Shown: positions 1 to 6,653, counted from the first letter of the stretch. The stretch is DNA of 8,215 bases from Lysobacterales bacterium (GCA_009692275.1 SHZL01000120.1:1-8215), one strand, 5' to 3'. The notes: a model not told the origin generated them from the sequence alone. Numbers and translations: made by a program.

Positions 1-1253
1 AAGGTGTTGTAGATATAGCCCGCGTCCGAGCTGACCGTGACGCGACCGCTCATGTTCTTGTAGTCGTTCAGGAACTCCATCCAGACTTGGTAGAAGTTAC
101 GCCAGGCGACTTCGTCCCAGGTAGTCCAGTCGAAGTAGTAGGAGCCGTGGTTGACGCGGCTGGGTTGGTAGAAATCCCATAGCGAGGGCAAGGTGTACTG
201 TTCGTGCCAGTCTGCGTTACGCCGGTGCATGACATCACGACTGGCGAGGTAGGCCGTCATCGTGGGATCAAGAGTCACGTCGAGCTCCTTGAGTTCTTCC
301 AGCAGGGCGCGCCATTCCTTGCTGCCCCGCGCATGAACCAGGTTCCACTGCCGCGCCACCTGGCCGAAGCGTTGCTGTTCGTCAAAGTTGTTATACCCGG
401 GAGGCCATGGCTGGATGTCTTGGCCGTCGTAGAGCGACTCGAACAGTCCGTAGAAGTGCGTCACCGTACCGAGCCCGAGTCGCGCAGCATCAATGGCGTT
501 CATGTTGGCTACACCGGCCTGGCTCAGGTGGGCGGTAGAACCGAGGCCGAGTTTCTTGGCCTCGTCCAGCAGCGCCGCCATGATGTCGGGCGGATAGGCC
601 GTGAGCTTCAGGCCGTCGATGCCGGTCTTGGCCGCCGTTTGCACCCATTTCCGTGCCTTCTCCGGCGTCTCGATGGTGCCTTCCCACTCGTCGAAGGGCA
701 GCCGGTAGCTGAACATGCGCGGCGCGGTGATTTCGTTGCGCGCGCTGCGGCCCTTCTCGCTCTCGGAGAATTCGGGGGACGCGAACGGAACACCCCGGGC
801 GGTAGTGATCCCGTGCGCCAGCCAGAGTTTGTAAACGTATTCGACTTCAGGTGTCTTGGGAATGTCGCCCGAGTGCACATGCAGGTCAACAAAACCGGGC
901 AGCACATACATACCCGTGGCGTCGATCTCCTTCGATGCCTTGACCGAATCAGCAGCCGGGCGCATATCGCCCGCGATGTATTCGGATTTAGTCACTGCAG
1001 CGATGCGGTTGCCTTCAATCACAATGTCCATGGGGCCACCCGCGGGCGCGCCGGTGCCATCAATGACGGTTGCGTTGCGGATGACGAGGCGCTCAAACGG
1101 GCCTTCACCTTCGGCGCGCGGCGGGGCGGGCAGCGGATCGGTAGATGCATCCTGGGCCAGGGCAGCGGATGCCCAGCAGGCGAGGGCCAGGGCGAGCAGG
1201 ACGGCGAGCAGGATCGGCGCGCCTGGGAGCGGATGTTCGCAATACTTCTTCAT
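1..1253 (-). CDS. Secreted metal-dependent amidohydrolase (C-terminus outside window)
   Basis: Reading leftward from ATG 1253, 417 codons stay open to the window edge. Residues 1-33 are a signal peptide (KK, hydrophobic core, ALA then Q), so the enzyme is probably periplasmic. Amidohydrolase-superfamily metal ligands appear in order: HVH at 125-127 in DLHVHSG, K216 in GIDGLKL (where binuclear members carry a carboxylated lysine), H242 in TAHLSQAG, H266 in VTHFYG, and D410 in SSDAGY. The start of the fold, RNATVIDGTG, lies near 59-68. This pattern fits the imidazolonepropionase-like/prolidase-like branch that hydrolyses amide or cyclic C-N bonds; the substrate cannot be read. GGAGAG stands about 8 bases before the ATG and supports the start. 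Family members usually have 430-550 residues, so a modest C-terminal piece is missing. It faces away from its neighbours and appears to be transcribed alone or with genes beyond the edge. Confidence 0.9.
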   Translation of the reverse strand, partial: MKKYCEHPLPGAPILLAVLLALALACWASAALAQDASTDPLPAPPRAEGEGPFERLVIRNATVIDGTGAPAGGPMDIVIEGNRIAAVTKSEYIAGDMRPAADSVKASKEIDATGMYVLPGFVDLHVHSGDIPKTPEVEYVYKLWLAHGITTARGVPFASPEFSESEKGRSARNEITAPRMFSYRLPFDEWEGTIETPEKARKWVQTAAKTGIDGLKLTAYPPDIMAALLDEAKKLGLGSTAHLSQAGVANMNAIDAARLGLGTVTHFYGLFESLYDGQDIQPWPPGYNNFDEQQRFGQVARQWNLVHARGSKEWRALLEELKELDVTLDPTMTAYLASRDVMHRRNADWHEQYTLPSLWDFYQPSRVNHGSYYFDWTTWDEVAWRNFYQVWMEFLNDYKNMSGRVTVSSDAGYIYNT

Positions 1254-1392
1254 GCTAGTTCTCTCCGGTGAGCACCCTTCTTGATGCGGGCAGACTTGGC
1301 AGGGTATTGCTTTGAGGACTGGTTAAACGAGATTCTTTTGCAGACAGGGCAGGGCGCAGTTAAACGGGCCGTGGGCTGGACGGCCAAAACAC

Positions 1393-1421
1393 TGCGGGGC
1401 AGCTCCGCCGTATGCCCCGCA
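1393..1421 (-). terminator. Probable terminator after the GlsB-like gene
   Basis: An exact 8-bp inverted repeat (TGCGGGGC / GCCCCGCA) encloses a 13-base loop. It lies 16 bases past the stop of the GlsB-like gene at 1438. Read on the minus strand, the stem is followed by GTGTTTTGG, a short T run. The stem is strong and the T run weak, so the call is moderate. It would also separate this gene from the amidohydrolase downstream. Confidence 0.5.
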
Positions 1422-1437
1422 CCCTGCTCGTCGTTCG

Positions 1438-1692
1438 TCAGGACTTGTTAAAGATTCCCAGCTTTTGCAAGATGAAGATCAGCAGAACCGCACCTCCAAT
1501 GGCGATGAGAAAGCCAACAAAGCCGCCTTCGGCCGCCATTCCCAGTTTTCCAGCGATCCAGAAACCCAGTACCGAACCTACGATGCCCACCAATACGTTG
1601 GCGATCAAACCCATCTGCGCATTAGTCTTCATGACCATACTGGCCAGCCATCCAACGACTCCACCGATAATCAACGAGATAATCCAGCTCAT
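1438..1692 (-). CDS. GlsB/YeaQ/YmgE-family (transglycosylase-associated) small membrane protein
   Basis: This 84-residue, almost wholly hydrophobic protein has three predicted membrane segments, about 1-21, 27-49 and 57-77. Each is rich in glycine-zipper patterns (IIGGVVGWLAS, GIVGSVLGFWIAG, GFLIAIGGAVLL). The opening MSWIISLIIGGVVGWLAS, the length and the layout are typical of the GlsB/YeaQ/YmgE family of inner-membrane proteins. That family is often linked to general or acid stress, but its biochemical role is not settled. AGAGGA lies about 8 bases before the ATG. The gene is monocistronic, with its own promoter upstream at 1729-1757 and a hairpin downstream. The family is near certain; the function is not. 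Confidence 0.9.
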   Translation of the reverse strand: MSWIISLIIGGVVGWLASMVMKTNAQMGLIANVLVGIVGSVLGFWIAGKLGMAAEGGFVGFLIAIGGAVLLIFILQKLGIFNKS

Positions 1693-1728
1693 GTCTACAT
1701 TCCTCTTAGGGATAAATGGGGCGCGTTT

Positions 1729-1757
1729 ATCATAGCGAATAATTTGCAGCGCGTCAG
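1729..1757 (-). promoter_or_regulatory. Sigma-70-like promoter of the GlsB-like gene
   Basis: On the minus strand, CTGACG (1757-1752, 4 of 6 to consensus) and TATGAT (1734-1729, 5 of 6) are separated by exactly 17 bases. A start site near 1722 would give a leader of about 30 bases before the ATG at 1692. Inferred from sequence only. Confidence 0.5.
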
Positions 1758-1825
1758 AAACCCCTGGGATTATCTGTCTGCGGCTATATGCAATACGGGC
1801 GCAAGGGGCTACCCGTGGCAGGCCT

Positions 1826-1854
1826 TTGTCTTTTGCGGGAGTTTCCTTTATTCT
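1826..1854 (+). promoter_or_regulatory. Sigma-70-like promoter of the exported protein at 1891
   Basis: TTGTCT (1826-1831) and TATTCT (1849-1854) each match consensus at 4 of 6 positions, with a 17-base spacer. Initiation near 1861 would place the small GTAAG/CTTAC hairpin (1863-1876) at the very 5' end of the transcript, just ahead of the ribosome binding site. It is back-to-back with the minus-strand promoter at 1729-1757. Confidence 0.45.
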
Positions 1855-1890
1855 ATTGGCAAGTAAGGGGGCTTACCGCAAGGGGGATTT

Positions 1891-2436
1891 ATGTATTTCC
1901 AGTCATTCATTGGCCGTGCTCTCGGCCTTGGTATCTGCTGTGCTGTCCTGTTCGCCGCTAATGCCTCTGCATCGTCCAAGTATGCAGAGGTGGCCGTAAA
2001 GTACAAAGCGAAAGGACTGGCGGAATTTCAACTCGCTGAATATAAAGATGAACTGCTTGAATGCAGTGCGCTGGCCGCCGTGCATACGATGATCGGTGAC
2101 AACATTGGTGAAGATGAGGGGTCGGAAGCTCGTATAGCCCTGGCCTCAGACTACTGGATTGAAGTCAGCCATGACTACCTGTCACTGGCCGAGGAGGCCA
2201 GTGGCGCCAAAAACCTGGTCCAGGAAGTCGGGATTCAAATCCGGGGTCTTTTTGCCGAATGGCGACGCCTGACGGAGACTCAAGTCACTGCCGACGATTG
2301 GGGTGGCTGGTACAAACTGACCGACCAGTGCGACACCTGGCGCCCGGCGAAACCCACCCACGCGTATTACACCCGAGGCAGGGAACCGACCGCCAGTGAA
2401 AGTCCTGCAGCCAAAGTGGCAATGTCTTCGAAGTAG
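1891..2436 (+). CDS. Exported protein of unknown function, 181 residues
   Basis: I do not recognise a named family. The ATG is preceded by a purine-rich AAGGGGG about 6 bases away. Residues 1-28 form a signal peptide with a cleavage-like ASA-S, so the mature protein is probably periplasmic. The mature part is mostly helical and acidic. It contains two cysteines only, C58 and C147, which could form one disulfide. An aromatic-rich stretch, ADDWGGWYKL, precedes the second cysteine, and a serine/alanine tail ends the protein. Single-domain periplasmic proteins with one conserved cysteine pair are common in Gammaproteobacteria. It runs towards the Sel1-repeat gene, and the two share a stem-loop between their stops. 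GC in a sampled line is about 52%. Confidence 0.75.
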   Translation: MYFQSFIGRALGLGICCAVLFAANASASSKYAEVAVKYKAKGLAEFQLAEYKDELLECSALAAVHTMIGDNIGEDEGSEARIALASDYWIEVSHDYLSLAEEASGAKNLVQEVGIQIRGLFAEWRRLTETQVTADDWGGWYKLTDQCDTWRPAKPTHAYYTRGREPTASESPAAKVAMSSK

Positions 2437-2439
2437 ACG

Positions 2440-2468
2440 CCGGCATCGAAAACTCCGGCATCGAAAAC
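2440..2468. repeat. Tandem pair of a 14-bp repeat
   Basis: CCGGCATCGAAAAC occurs at 2440-2453 and again at 2455-2468, one base apart. The second copy runs into the left arm of the stem-loop at 2466-2489. It lies just after the stop of the exported protein. Its role is unknown; replication slippage would explain it. Confidence 0.7.
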
Positions 2469-2489
2469 CCTGTAGTGACCTACAGGGTT
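2466..2489. terminator. Stem-loop terminator shared by two convergent genes
   Basis: A perfect 10-bp stem, AACCCTGTAG / CTACAGGGTT, closes a TGAC tetraloop. It sits between the plus-strand stop at 2436 and the minus-strand stop at 2492. On the minus strand the stem ends in TTTTC, and on the plus strand in GGTTATT. It should therefore serve the Sel1-repeat gene best and the exported protein less well. Confidence 0.7.
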
Positions 2490-2491
2490 GG

Positions 2492-2818
2492 TTATTCGCG
2501 TGGCGGATTGATCTTCTTGTCTAGCGTGGCGGCTTCGGCTTGTGCTTCAGCGAGGACGTCCGGCGTGAGTTGCAGTGCAGCTTTGTCCCTTTTTGCCGCA
2601 GCCTCATCGTAGCCATTCGTTACTGCGACGGACAACCATACATACGCCTGTTTGTAATCCTGCGGCATCGGGTCGCCAAAGTAATACGCCATACCCAACT
2701 CATAGTGGTCGATGACATCCCCCTGTTCCGCCCTGGCGATCATATCTTCAAGCTCGCCCGCTGCAACCGGGTTGCACAGTGCGGCGAACAGGAATGCCAC
2801 GGCAAGCAGGCGATTCAT
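2492..2818 (-). CDS. Small exported Sel1-like repeat protein
   Basis: From ATG 2818 the product has 108 residues. Residues 1-20 are a signal peptide (NRLL, hydrophobic core, VAA then G), so it is probably periplasmic. Residues 30-69 match one Sel1-like repeat: AEQGD, then LGMAYYFGD, then a QDYKQAYVWLSVAV helix and a closing NG. A charged helix and a short KKINPPRE tail follow. Sel1 repeats are alpha/alpha protein-binding folds; one repeat suggests a small adaptor or a remnant of a longer array. GTG 2830 and ATG 2827 are in frame upstream. ATG 2818 is preferred because GGGGTG lies 9 bases before it and the signal peptide then begins normally. The partner and role are unknown. Confidence 0.8.
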   Translation of the reverse strand: MNRLLAVAFLFAALCNPVAAGELEDMIARAEQGDVIDHYELGMAYYFGDPMPQDYKQAYVWLSVAVTNGYDEAAAKRDKAALQLTPDVLAEAQAEAATLDKKINPPRE

Positions 2819-3092
2819 CTCATTCATCACCCCAGGCGGTTAATCTGGCCTGCACTGAGGCTACGCCGTCTCCGTCCAGCACACAACTACCAGTCTGTTC
2901 AAACCCCCCATCAGTCCGGCGCCGGGCCGCCGCCCACGATCGCTCAACCCTCCACTCTGGCCGTGAAGAGTCCCAGTGTATGCTTAAAGTCAAGACCTTT
3001 TTTGTGATAGCTAGCTACATATGTGAACTGAAACGTCCAGGTAACAAGTGGCATAATGAGACAATTGATGCGCTGGAGAGTGGGTAGTTGAC

Positions 3093-4106
3093 ATGCGAGG
3101 TTCAAAGAGCAAAGGCCGCAACATTGCTATGGTGGTTGCTAGCGCCGCGATAATTGCAGGAATTGTCCTAACTGCAACTTTCTGGTCGCCTCCTTGGTCG
3201 TCAAATTTGGAAAATGAGGAACCGGCGAGTGCGAGTGAAAGCAATGGAATTGGGGAAGGTGATACGCCAGCGCAAATTGCAGAAGAGACTCCGGGAAAGA
3301 GTGGCTCGACGGTAAATCCGCGTGACCTCTTAAAGGACAGCGGAACAAAGCGCAGCGCGACGGATGTCGAGCCTTCACAGGCTGAGGCAGACTCAGCTCC
3401 TGCGTCGAGTGAGATTGTCCACAAAGTACTAAGCGCTGTTGAAAGCAACAATTCCGCTGAAGGTTACGAGGCATATTTGTATCTGAAGCAGTGTCAAGGT
3501 GTCGCTTTCACTAATGCGGAGTTGGACAAACGATATGCAGCAGTTGATTCTGCAAGAAGTGATCCGGACACTCCGCTACAGGCGGTCGATGCCTTTGAAG
3601 CAACCCTGGAAAGTCAAAATCAAATGCGGGAACAGTGCCGAGAATTGTATGAACGGAAAGATGAGATAGACAAGCGGCTTGAGAAGAAGGCAGACGAGGG
3701 GAAGGAAGTTGCAAGATTTCTTTATGCCATGTGGTCTCCAAACGATCAGCTTGGCACCATGGTCGGGGGTGAATTGCTTTGGGAATACGAGGCAACGGCA
3801 TTCAATTACACTCTAGCAAACTTGCAGGAGGGCCATCCTCTCGGGCTATACGCGATGGGCCTGAGCTATTCGCAAGCCGGCTATTTTACTCCGCAGCGCT
3901 TCTCTCTCGGTTCCGCCTTCCTGTTGGCAACCAAACTATGCGTGAGCGATCAATTCGATGTTCAAGCACTAGTCGACCAGAACAGCGAAGTCACCGCTGT
4001 TTATTCGAACTTTTCGCAGGTCGCGTCTGAAAAGTTGATTTTGGCAACCGCAAGCAGACTCTATGAGTCATATTGCGCCAAAAGCATTTCAAACAACGCC
4101 AAATAG
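3093..4106 (+). CDS. Membrane-anchored, four-cysteine Sel1-like protein of unknown function
   Basis: The 337-residue product starts with a basic MRGSKSKGR segment and one membrane helix at about 11-30. A Ser/Glu/Pro-rich linker runs to about 105 and a helical domain fills the rest, which should face the periplasm. That domain has four cysteines, C134, C182, C283 and C328, enough for two disulfides. Charged helices at 176-205 look able to form a coiled coil. Two degenerate Sel1-like units are visible near 199-236 and 246-283 (GHPLGLYAMGLSYSQAGY). I recognise no named family. Sampled lines are 45-47% GC, clearly below the decarboxylase gene, which suggests acquisition or relaxed composition. 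GGAGAG lies 13 bases before ATG 3093; ATG 3129 is a weaker alternative. A CATAAT box at 3052-3057 is a possible but weak -10. Confidence 0.7.
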   Translation: MRGSKSKGRNIAMVVASAAIIAGIVLTATFWSPPWSSNLENEEPASASESNGIGEGDTPAQIAEETPGKSGSTVNPRDLLKDSGTKRSATDVEPSQAEADSAPASSEIVHKVLSAVESNNSAEGYEAYLYLKQCQGVAFTNAELDKRYAAVDSARSDPDTPLQAVDAFEATLESQNQMREQCRELYERKDEIDKRLEKKADEGKEVARFLYAMWSPNDQLGTMVGGELLWEYEATAFNYTLANLQEGHPLGLYAMGLSYSQAGYFTPQRFSLGSAFLLATKLCVSDQFDVQALVDQNSEVTAVYSNFSQVASEKLILATASRLYESYCAKSISNNAK

Positions 4107-4144
4107 TCTGATCACGCGACAGTCTGTTCCATTGAAAAACGCTT

Positions 4145-4363
4145 CTACTTCGTGGCAAAGTCCTTGCCCCAAGGGTTCAGTCTTACGGAAACCCGATTTT
4201 CCTGATGGTCGCAATCACCTAAAGCAGATATAGAAATGCTCTCGGCCACGTCTTTTCTCGTTCTGCGGGACCAAAGCTTGTTGATGATCAGGTAGTTGCT
4301 GATGGCAGCGATGAGCACGCTCAACTCCACCAGGACCTCGTTCAGGGCCAGAAACGTTTCCAT
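4145..4363 (-). CDS. Short membrane protein, possibly a truncated gene
   Basis: From ATG 4363, with GGTGGAG about 7 bases upstream, the product is 72 residues. Residues 5-30 form a membrane helix, LNEVLVELSVLIAAISNYLI, followed by a basic NKLWSRRTRKDVAESISISA. This N-terminal part reads like the start of a multi-helix inner-membrane protein. From about residue 49 it changes to a hydrophilic tail without a second helix (LGDCDHQENRVSV and on), and the DNA becomes AT-richer at about 4235. The likely reading is a gene cut short by recombination, with the tail made of foreign sequence. A genuinely short one-helix protein is the alternative. GTG 4375 lies in frame upstream but has a poorer initiation site. 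The function is unknown. Confidence 0.55.
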   Translation of the reverse strand: METFLALNEVLVELSVLIAAISNYLIINKLWSRRTRKDVAESISISALGDCDHQENRVSVRLNPWGKDFATK

Positions 4364-4489
4364 GCAACTCTCCACCGGGTGGGAATCGCAAGGTTACTCG
4401 AATGTCTTGTGAACACCAACAACCTCCATTAAGGTGCCCGGGAATCCGGGTTGGCCCGGCGCGCCAGCGCGTCGGTAACAAACAGGTAA

Positions 4490-5914
4490 TTACTCCCTGA
4501 CCACCAACACCGTTTGCAACATGGGGTCGCCGCAATACGCGATGCGGGTGCCGCTGGCTGCTTCTGCTTGCAGTGCGGCCAATACATCGCCATGGATACG
4601 TTCGCCCGGTGCCAGTGCCGGCACGCCGGGCGGGTAAGGGGCTGCTGTTTCTGCCGCAATGCGGCCGACTGCCTGATCTGCCGCTACCCGTTCGTGATCC
4701 GCGAAGAAAGCATCGCGCGGGGACATGGCGGTTTCGGCCTTGACCGTCCAGGCCATGATGGGCACCATCGGCCGCGGAGTGCCGCGGTGTTGTTTCACGG
4801 CGCGGATGATTTCAGTAACCATGAGATCGATGGTTTGCTCCGTGTCGGCCAGCGTGATCACAGGGCAAAAGGTATCCCGATCGGCGAACTCCAGGTGAAT
4901 GCCACGCTGCTCCAATACATCCGCAACGACATGGCCATCTGCGCCGGTGCCAAACAAGGTCAGCACGATCTTGCTGGGATCGTGCATGAACAAGGCAGGC
5001 GAGCGATCGGCGATCTCACTGCCAATCACCCCCAGCCCCGGCACCTGCCGAAATCGCCGGCGGGCCTTTTCGGCCCAGGCGATGGCATTGCCCAATAGTT
5101 CCTCACCCCGTTCCTGCAACAAGCCACGGGCGCGGTCAATGGAAGCCAGTATGGCCCCGGACGGGCTGGTGGTGTGCAAGCCTTCGAAGGCAGCATCAAG
5201 CCGCTCCAGGTTCAGATAGTCTCCCTGCGCCAGCACCATCGATGACTGCGTAAAGCCGGTGAGGTGCTTATGCACGCTGGTGACCAGCACATCAGCCCCG
5301 GCCTGGATGGCGTGCGGCGGCAGTTCGGGATGGAAACCCAGATGTGCGCCCCAGGCCGCATCCACCGCCAGGGGTATTCCATGGCTATGCGCCAATTCTG
5401 CAATTGCACCTACGTCAGAAACGCCGCCTACGTAACTGGGCTCAACCAGCATGACGGCGCGTGCATCCGGGTGCCGGTGCAACGCTGCCCTGATGCGCTC
5501 CACGGGCATGCCGACAGTAAGTCCGGTTTCGGCATCAATATCTGGCCGTACCCAGATCGGCTCAAGTCCAGCCAGCACCAGGCCAAAGAACATGGACTTG
5601 TGCAGCGTGCGGGCAACAATCACTTTGTCTCCGGGCTTGCCAACGCTCAAGGCCATGGCCTGGTTGCCGTGGGTAGAACCCTGCACCGAGTAGCGGCACC
5701 AGGCTGCGCCCCACATGTCAGCGGCAATGCGTTGGGCGCCTTGCAGGCGCTTGCCGGATGCCCGCCTGCCCTCGACACCGCCCCAATGCGGGACGTCCTG
5801 CGCCAACAGGTCGTCGACCAGCGCGGGATTGCGTTTGTGTCCGGGCGTGGTGAAAGGTGTTCCAGCATTGGCCAGGAAATGCCGGTAGGCATCGTACAGT
5901 GGGGTATTACTCAT
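4490..5914 (-). CDS. PLP-dependent Orn/Lys/Arg decarboxylase-family protein
   Basis: From ATG 5914 there are 474 residues. TPGHK at 23-27 opens the major domain. STHGN at 80-84 lies in the cofactor-phosphate region, and VDAAWGAH at 184-191 supplies the aspartate that pairs with the pyridine nitrogen. SVHK at 213-216 carries the Schiff-base lysine, K216. PYPPGVPALAPGE at 426-438 is the hallmark of the C-terminal domain. The family removes the carboxyl group from basic amino acids in polyamine synthesis or acid response. The substrate cannot be read. The protein is the short form, without the N-terminal regulatory domain of enterobacterial inducible enzymes. The usual D-x-TE...D-L stretch before the first helix is replaced by DVPHWGGVEGRRASGK. 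An in-frame ATG at 5971 has no ribosome binding site, and the family normally begins near TPLYDAYRHF, so ATG 5914 is chosen. It stands alone. Confidence 0.88.
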   Translation of the reverse strand: MSNTPLYDAYRHFLANAGTPFTTPGHKRNPALVDDLLAQDVPHWGGVEGRRASGKRLQGAQRIAADMWGAAWCRYSVQGSTHGNQAMALSVGKPGDKVIVARTLHKSMFFGLVLAGLEPIWVRPDIDAETGLTVGMPVERIRAALHRHPDARAVMLVEPSYVGGVSDVGAIAELAHSHGIPLAVDAAWGAHLGFHPELPPHAIQAGADVLVTSVHKHLTGFTQSSMVLAQGDYLNLERLDAAFEGLHTTSPSGAILASIDRARGLLQERGEELLGNAIAWAEKARRRFRQVPGLGVIGSEIADRSPALFMHDPSKIVLTLFGTGADGHVVADVLEQRGIHLEFADRDTFCPVITLADTEQTIDLMVTEIIRAVKQHRGTPRPMVPIMAWTVKAETAMSPRDAFFADHERVAADQAVGRIAAETAAPYPPGVPALAPGERIHGDVLAALQAEAASGTRIAYCGDPMLQTVLVVRE

Positions 5915-5956
5915 TTTATAGAAGCTCAATTTCTCTGTGCATGGGTTTTGCATTTT

Positions 5957-5966
5957 GCCACGTGGC
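5957..5966. promoter_or_regulatory. Perfect 10-bp palindrome upstream of the decarboxylase gene
   Basis: GCCACGTGGC is an exact palindrome centred 48 bases upstream of the preferred start at 5914. This is a plausible operator position for a dimeric repressor. No convincing -35/-10 pair was found beside it, so the role is a guess. Confidence 0.25.
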
Positions 5967-6077
5967 TTCATTCACGTTCGACGAATAGTTGGGGTAATCA
6001 TGACATCACGCATGTCTGCTGAGACATTGGCGTCCGGAGAACACTTTCGCGACTTGTGGCGCTCCCGCGGGAACGCG

Positions 6078-6157
6078 AGTTCGATTTCACTTTAAGAATG
6101 AGAGGCAAGTGCAGCGGGTTTGAAACTTGGAGTGCTGGAATGGTGGCCAGGGGCAGA
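6078..6157. repeat. Diverged copy of the tRNA-Phe 3' end and its downstream flank
   Basis: AATGGTGGCCAGGGGCAGA at 6139-6157 is identical to 6362-6380, where it is the 3' end of the tRNA gene with CCA plus two flanking bases. Sequence further from the tRNA is also related: AGTTCGATTTC occurs at 6078-6088 and at 6297-6307, at similar distances (61 and 65 bases). The text between shows scattered matches, such as CTTGGAGTGCTGG against CTGGAATCTGG. The simplest reading is an old duplication of the tRNA end plus about 60 bases of flank, of which only the 3' 17 bases of tRNA (CCA included) survive here. Confidence 0.55.
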
Positions 6158-6300
6158 CAAATCTGACCGGATCAGATTTGGCCGCTCCCGCACATCCGTG
6201 TGCTTCGCGGCACTAGCTCGTCCTGAACAATGGACGAACGAAGTTCGCCCGAAGGGCGAGCCCCATGGATGGGGCGAGTCTATCTAACTGCGGAGCAGTT
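6158..6300. repeat. Array of seven perfect hairpins
   Basis: Inverted repeats follow one another over 143 bases: CAAATCTGA/TCAGATTTG (6158-6180), GCACA/TGTGC (6190-6203), TCGTCC/GGACGA (6218-6237), CGAAC/GTTCG (6235-6247), TCGCCC/GGGCGA (6245-6259), GCCCCAT/ATGGGGC (6260-6275) and AACTGC/GCAGTT (6286-6300). Loops are short: CCGGA, TCCG, eight bases, GAA, GAA, GG and GGA. The first stem starts exactly where the tRNA-end copy stops being homologous. This resembles a REP/BIME or MITE-like dispersed element inserted within duplicated tRNA flank. I see no transposase nearby. Confidence 0.6.
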
Positions 6301-6363
6301 CGATTTCCCAAAAGGCAAAGGGGCAATGTTCTTCCGGAGAAGGGAACTGGAATCTGGAAATAA

Positions 6364-6439
<76 letters not shown>

Positions 6440-6459
6440 TTGGTGTGATGAGGCCGCGT

Positions 6460-6488
6460 ATTAAACCTTTTGAGGCTGGTCAAGTCAA
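6460..6488 (-). promoter_or_regulatory. Promoter of tRNA-Phe with GC-rich discriminator
   Basis: On the minus strand, TTGACT (6488-6483, 5 of 6) and TTTAAT (6465-6460, 4 of 6) are separated by 17 bases. They are followed by the GC-rich ACGCGGCC, and the tRNA begins 20 bases after the -10. A GC-rich stretch between -10 and start is typical of promoters under stringent (ppGpp) control, as expected for stable RNA; the control itself is inferred. Confidence 0.7.
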
Positions 6489-6607
6489 CCGCGAAGGCTA
6501 ATTTCCTACGCCCGTTCGGAGCATTCTCCGGTTTCGTATTATTTCTGGTGCAGTCAGACTGCGAGAATTGCTTTTTCGCAGGCCCGGGTTTATCTTGAGT
6601 TAAAACC

Positions 6608-6617
6608 ATCATATGAT
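6608..6617. promoter_or_regulatory. Palindromic operator candidate over the -10 box of the Res-Xre operon
   Basis: ATCATATGAT is an exact 10-bp palindrome. It contains TATGAT (6612-6617), a 5-of-6 match to a -10 box, inside an AT-rich stretch about 40 bases ahead of the antitoxin start. The -35 match is poor (TTTATC at 6589-6594). Xre-type antitoxins commonly repress their own operon, and a dimer-sized palindrome on the promoter fits that. Confidence 0.45.
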
Positions 6618-6653
6618 AGTAAAATATGAATGTAATCTAACTTGAGACTTAAC

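Noticed and set aside
204..1284. Long open frames of 355 and 142 codons on the plus strand
   Set aside because: They lie antisense to the amidohydrolase gene, whose metal-binding motifs, signal peptide and ribosome binding site show the minus strand is coding.
1465..1866. Plus-strand open frame of 133 codons across the GlsB-like gene
   Set aside because: Antisense to a clear GlsB/YeaQ family protein and running through both divergent promoters; no domain.
2540..3087. Plus-strand open frames of 155 and 102 codons
   Set aside because: Partly antisense to the Sel1-repeat gene, and the rest covers a promoter-like gap. No domain is seen in either product.
3011..3474. Open frames of 146 and 111 codons on the minus strand
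   Set aside because: Antisense to the four-cysteine protein gene, low-complexity and Ser/Pro-rich, without a convincing start signal.
4437..4450. CCCGG/CCGGG hairpin after the decarboxylase stop as a terminator
   Set aside because: The stem is only 5 bp, lies 40 bases past the stop and has no T run on the minus strand.
5264..6022. Open frame of 252 codons on the plus strand
   Set aside because: Antisense shadow of the decarboxylase gene; its product has no recognisable domain and the opposite strand keeps all catalytic motifs.
6158..6300. CRISPR array
   Set aside because: The repeats are different inverted repeats, not regularly spaced identical direct repeats, and no Cas gene is present.
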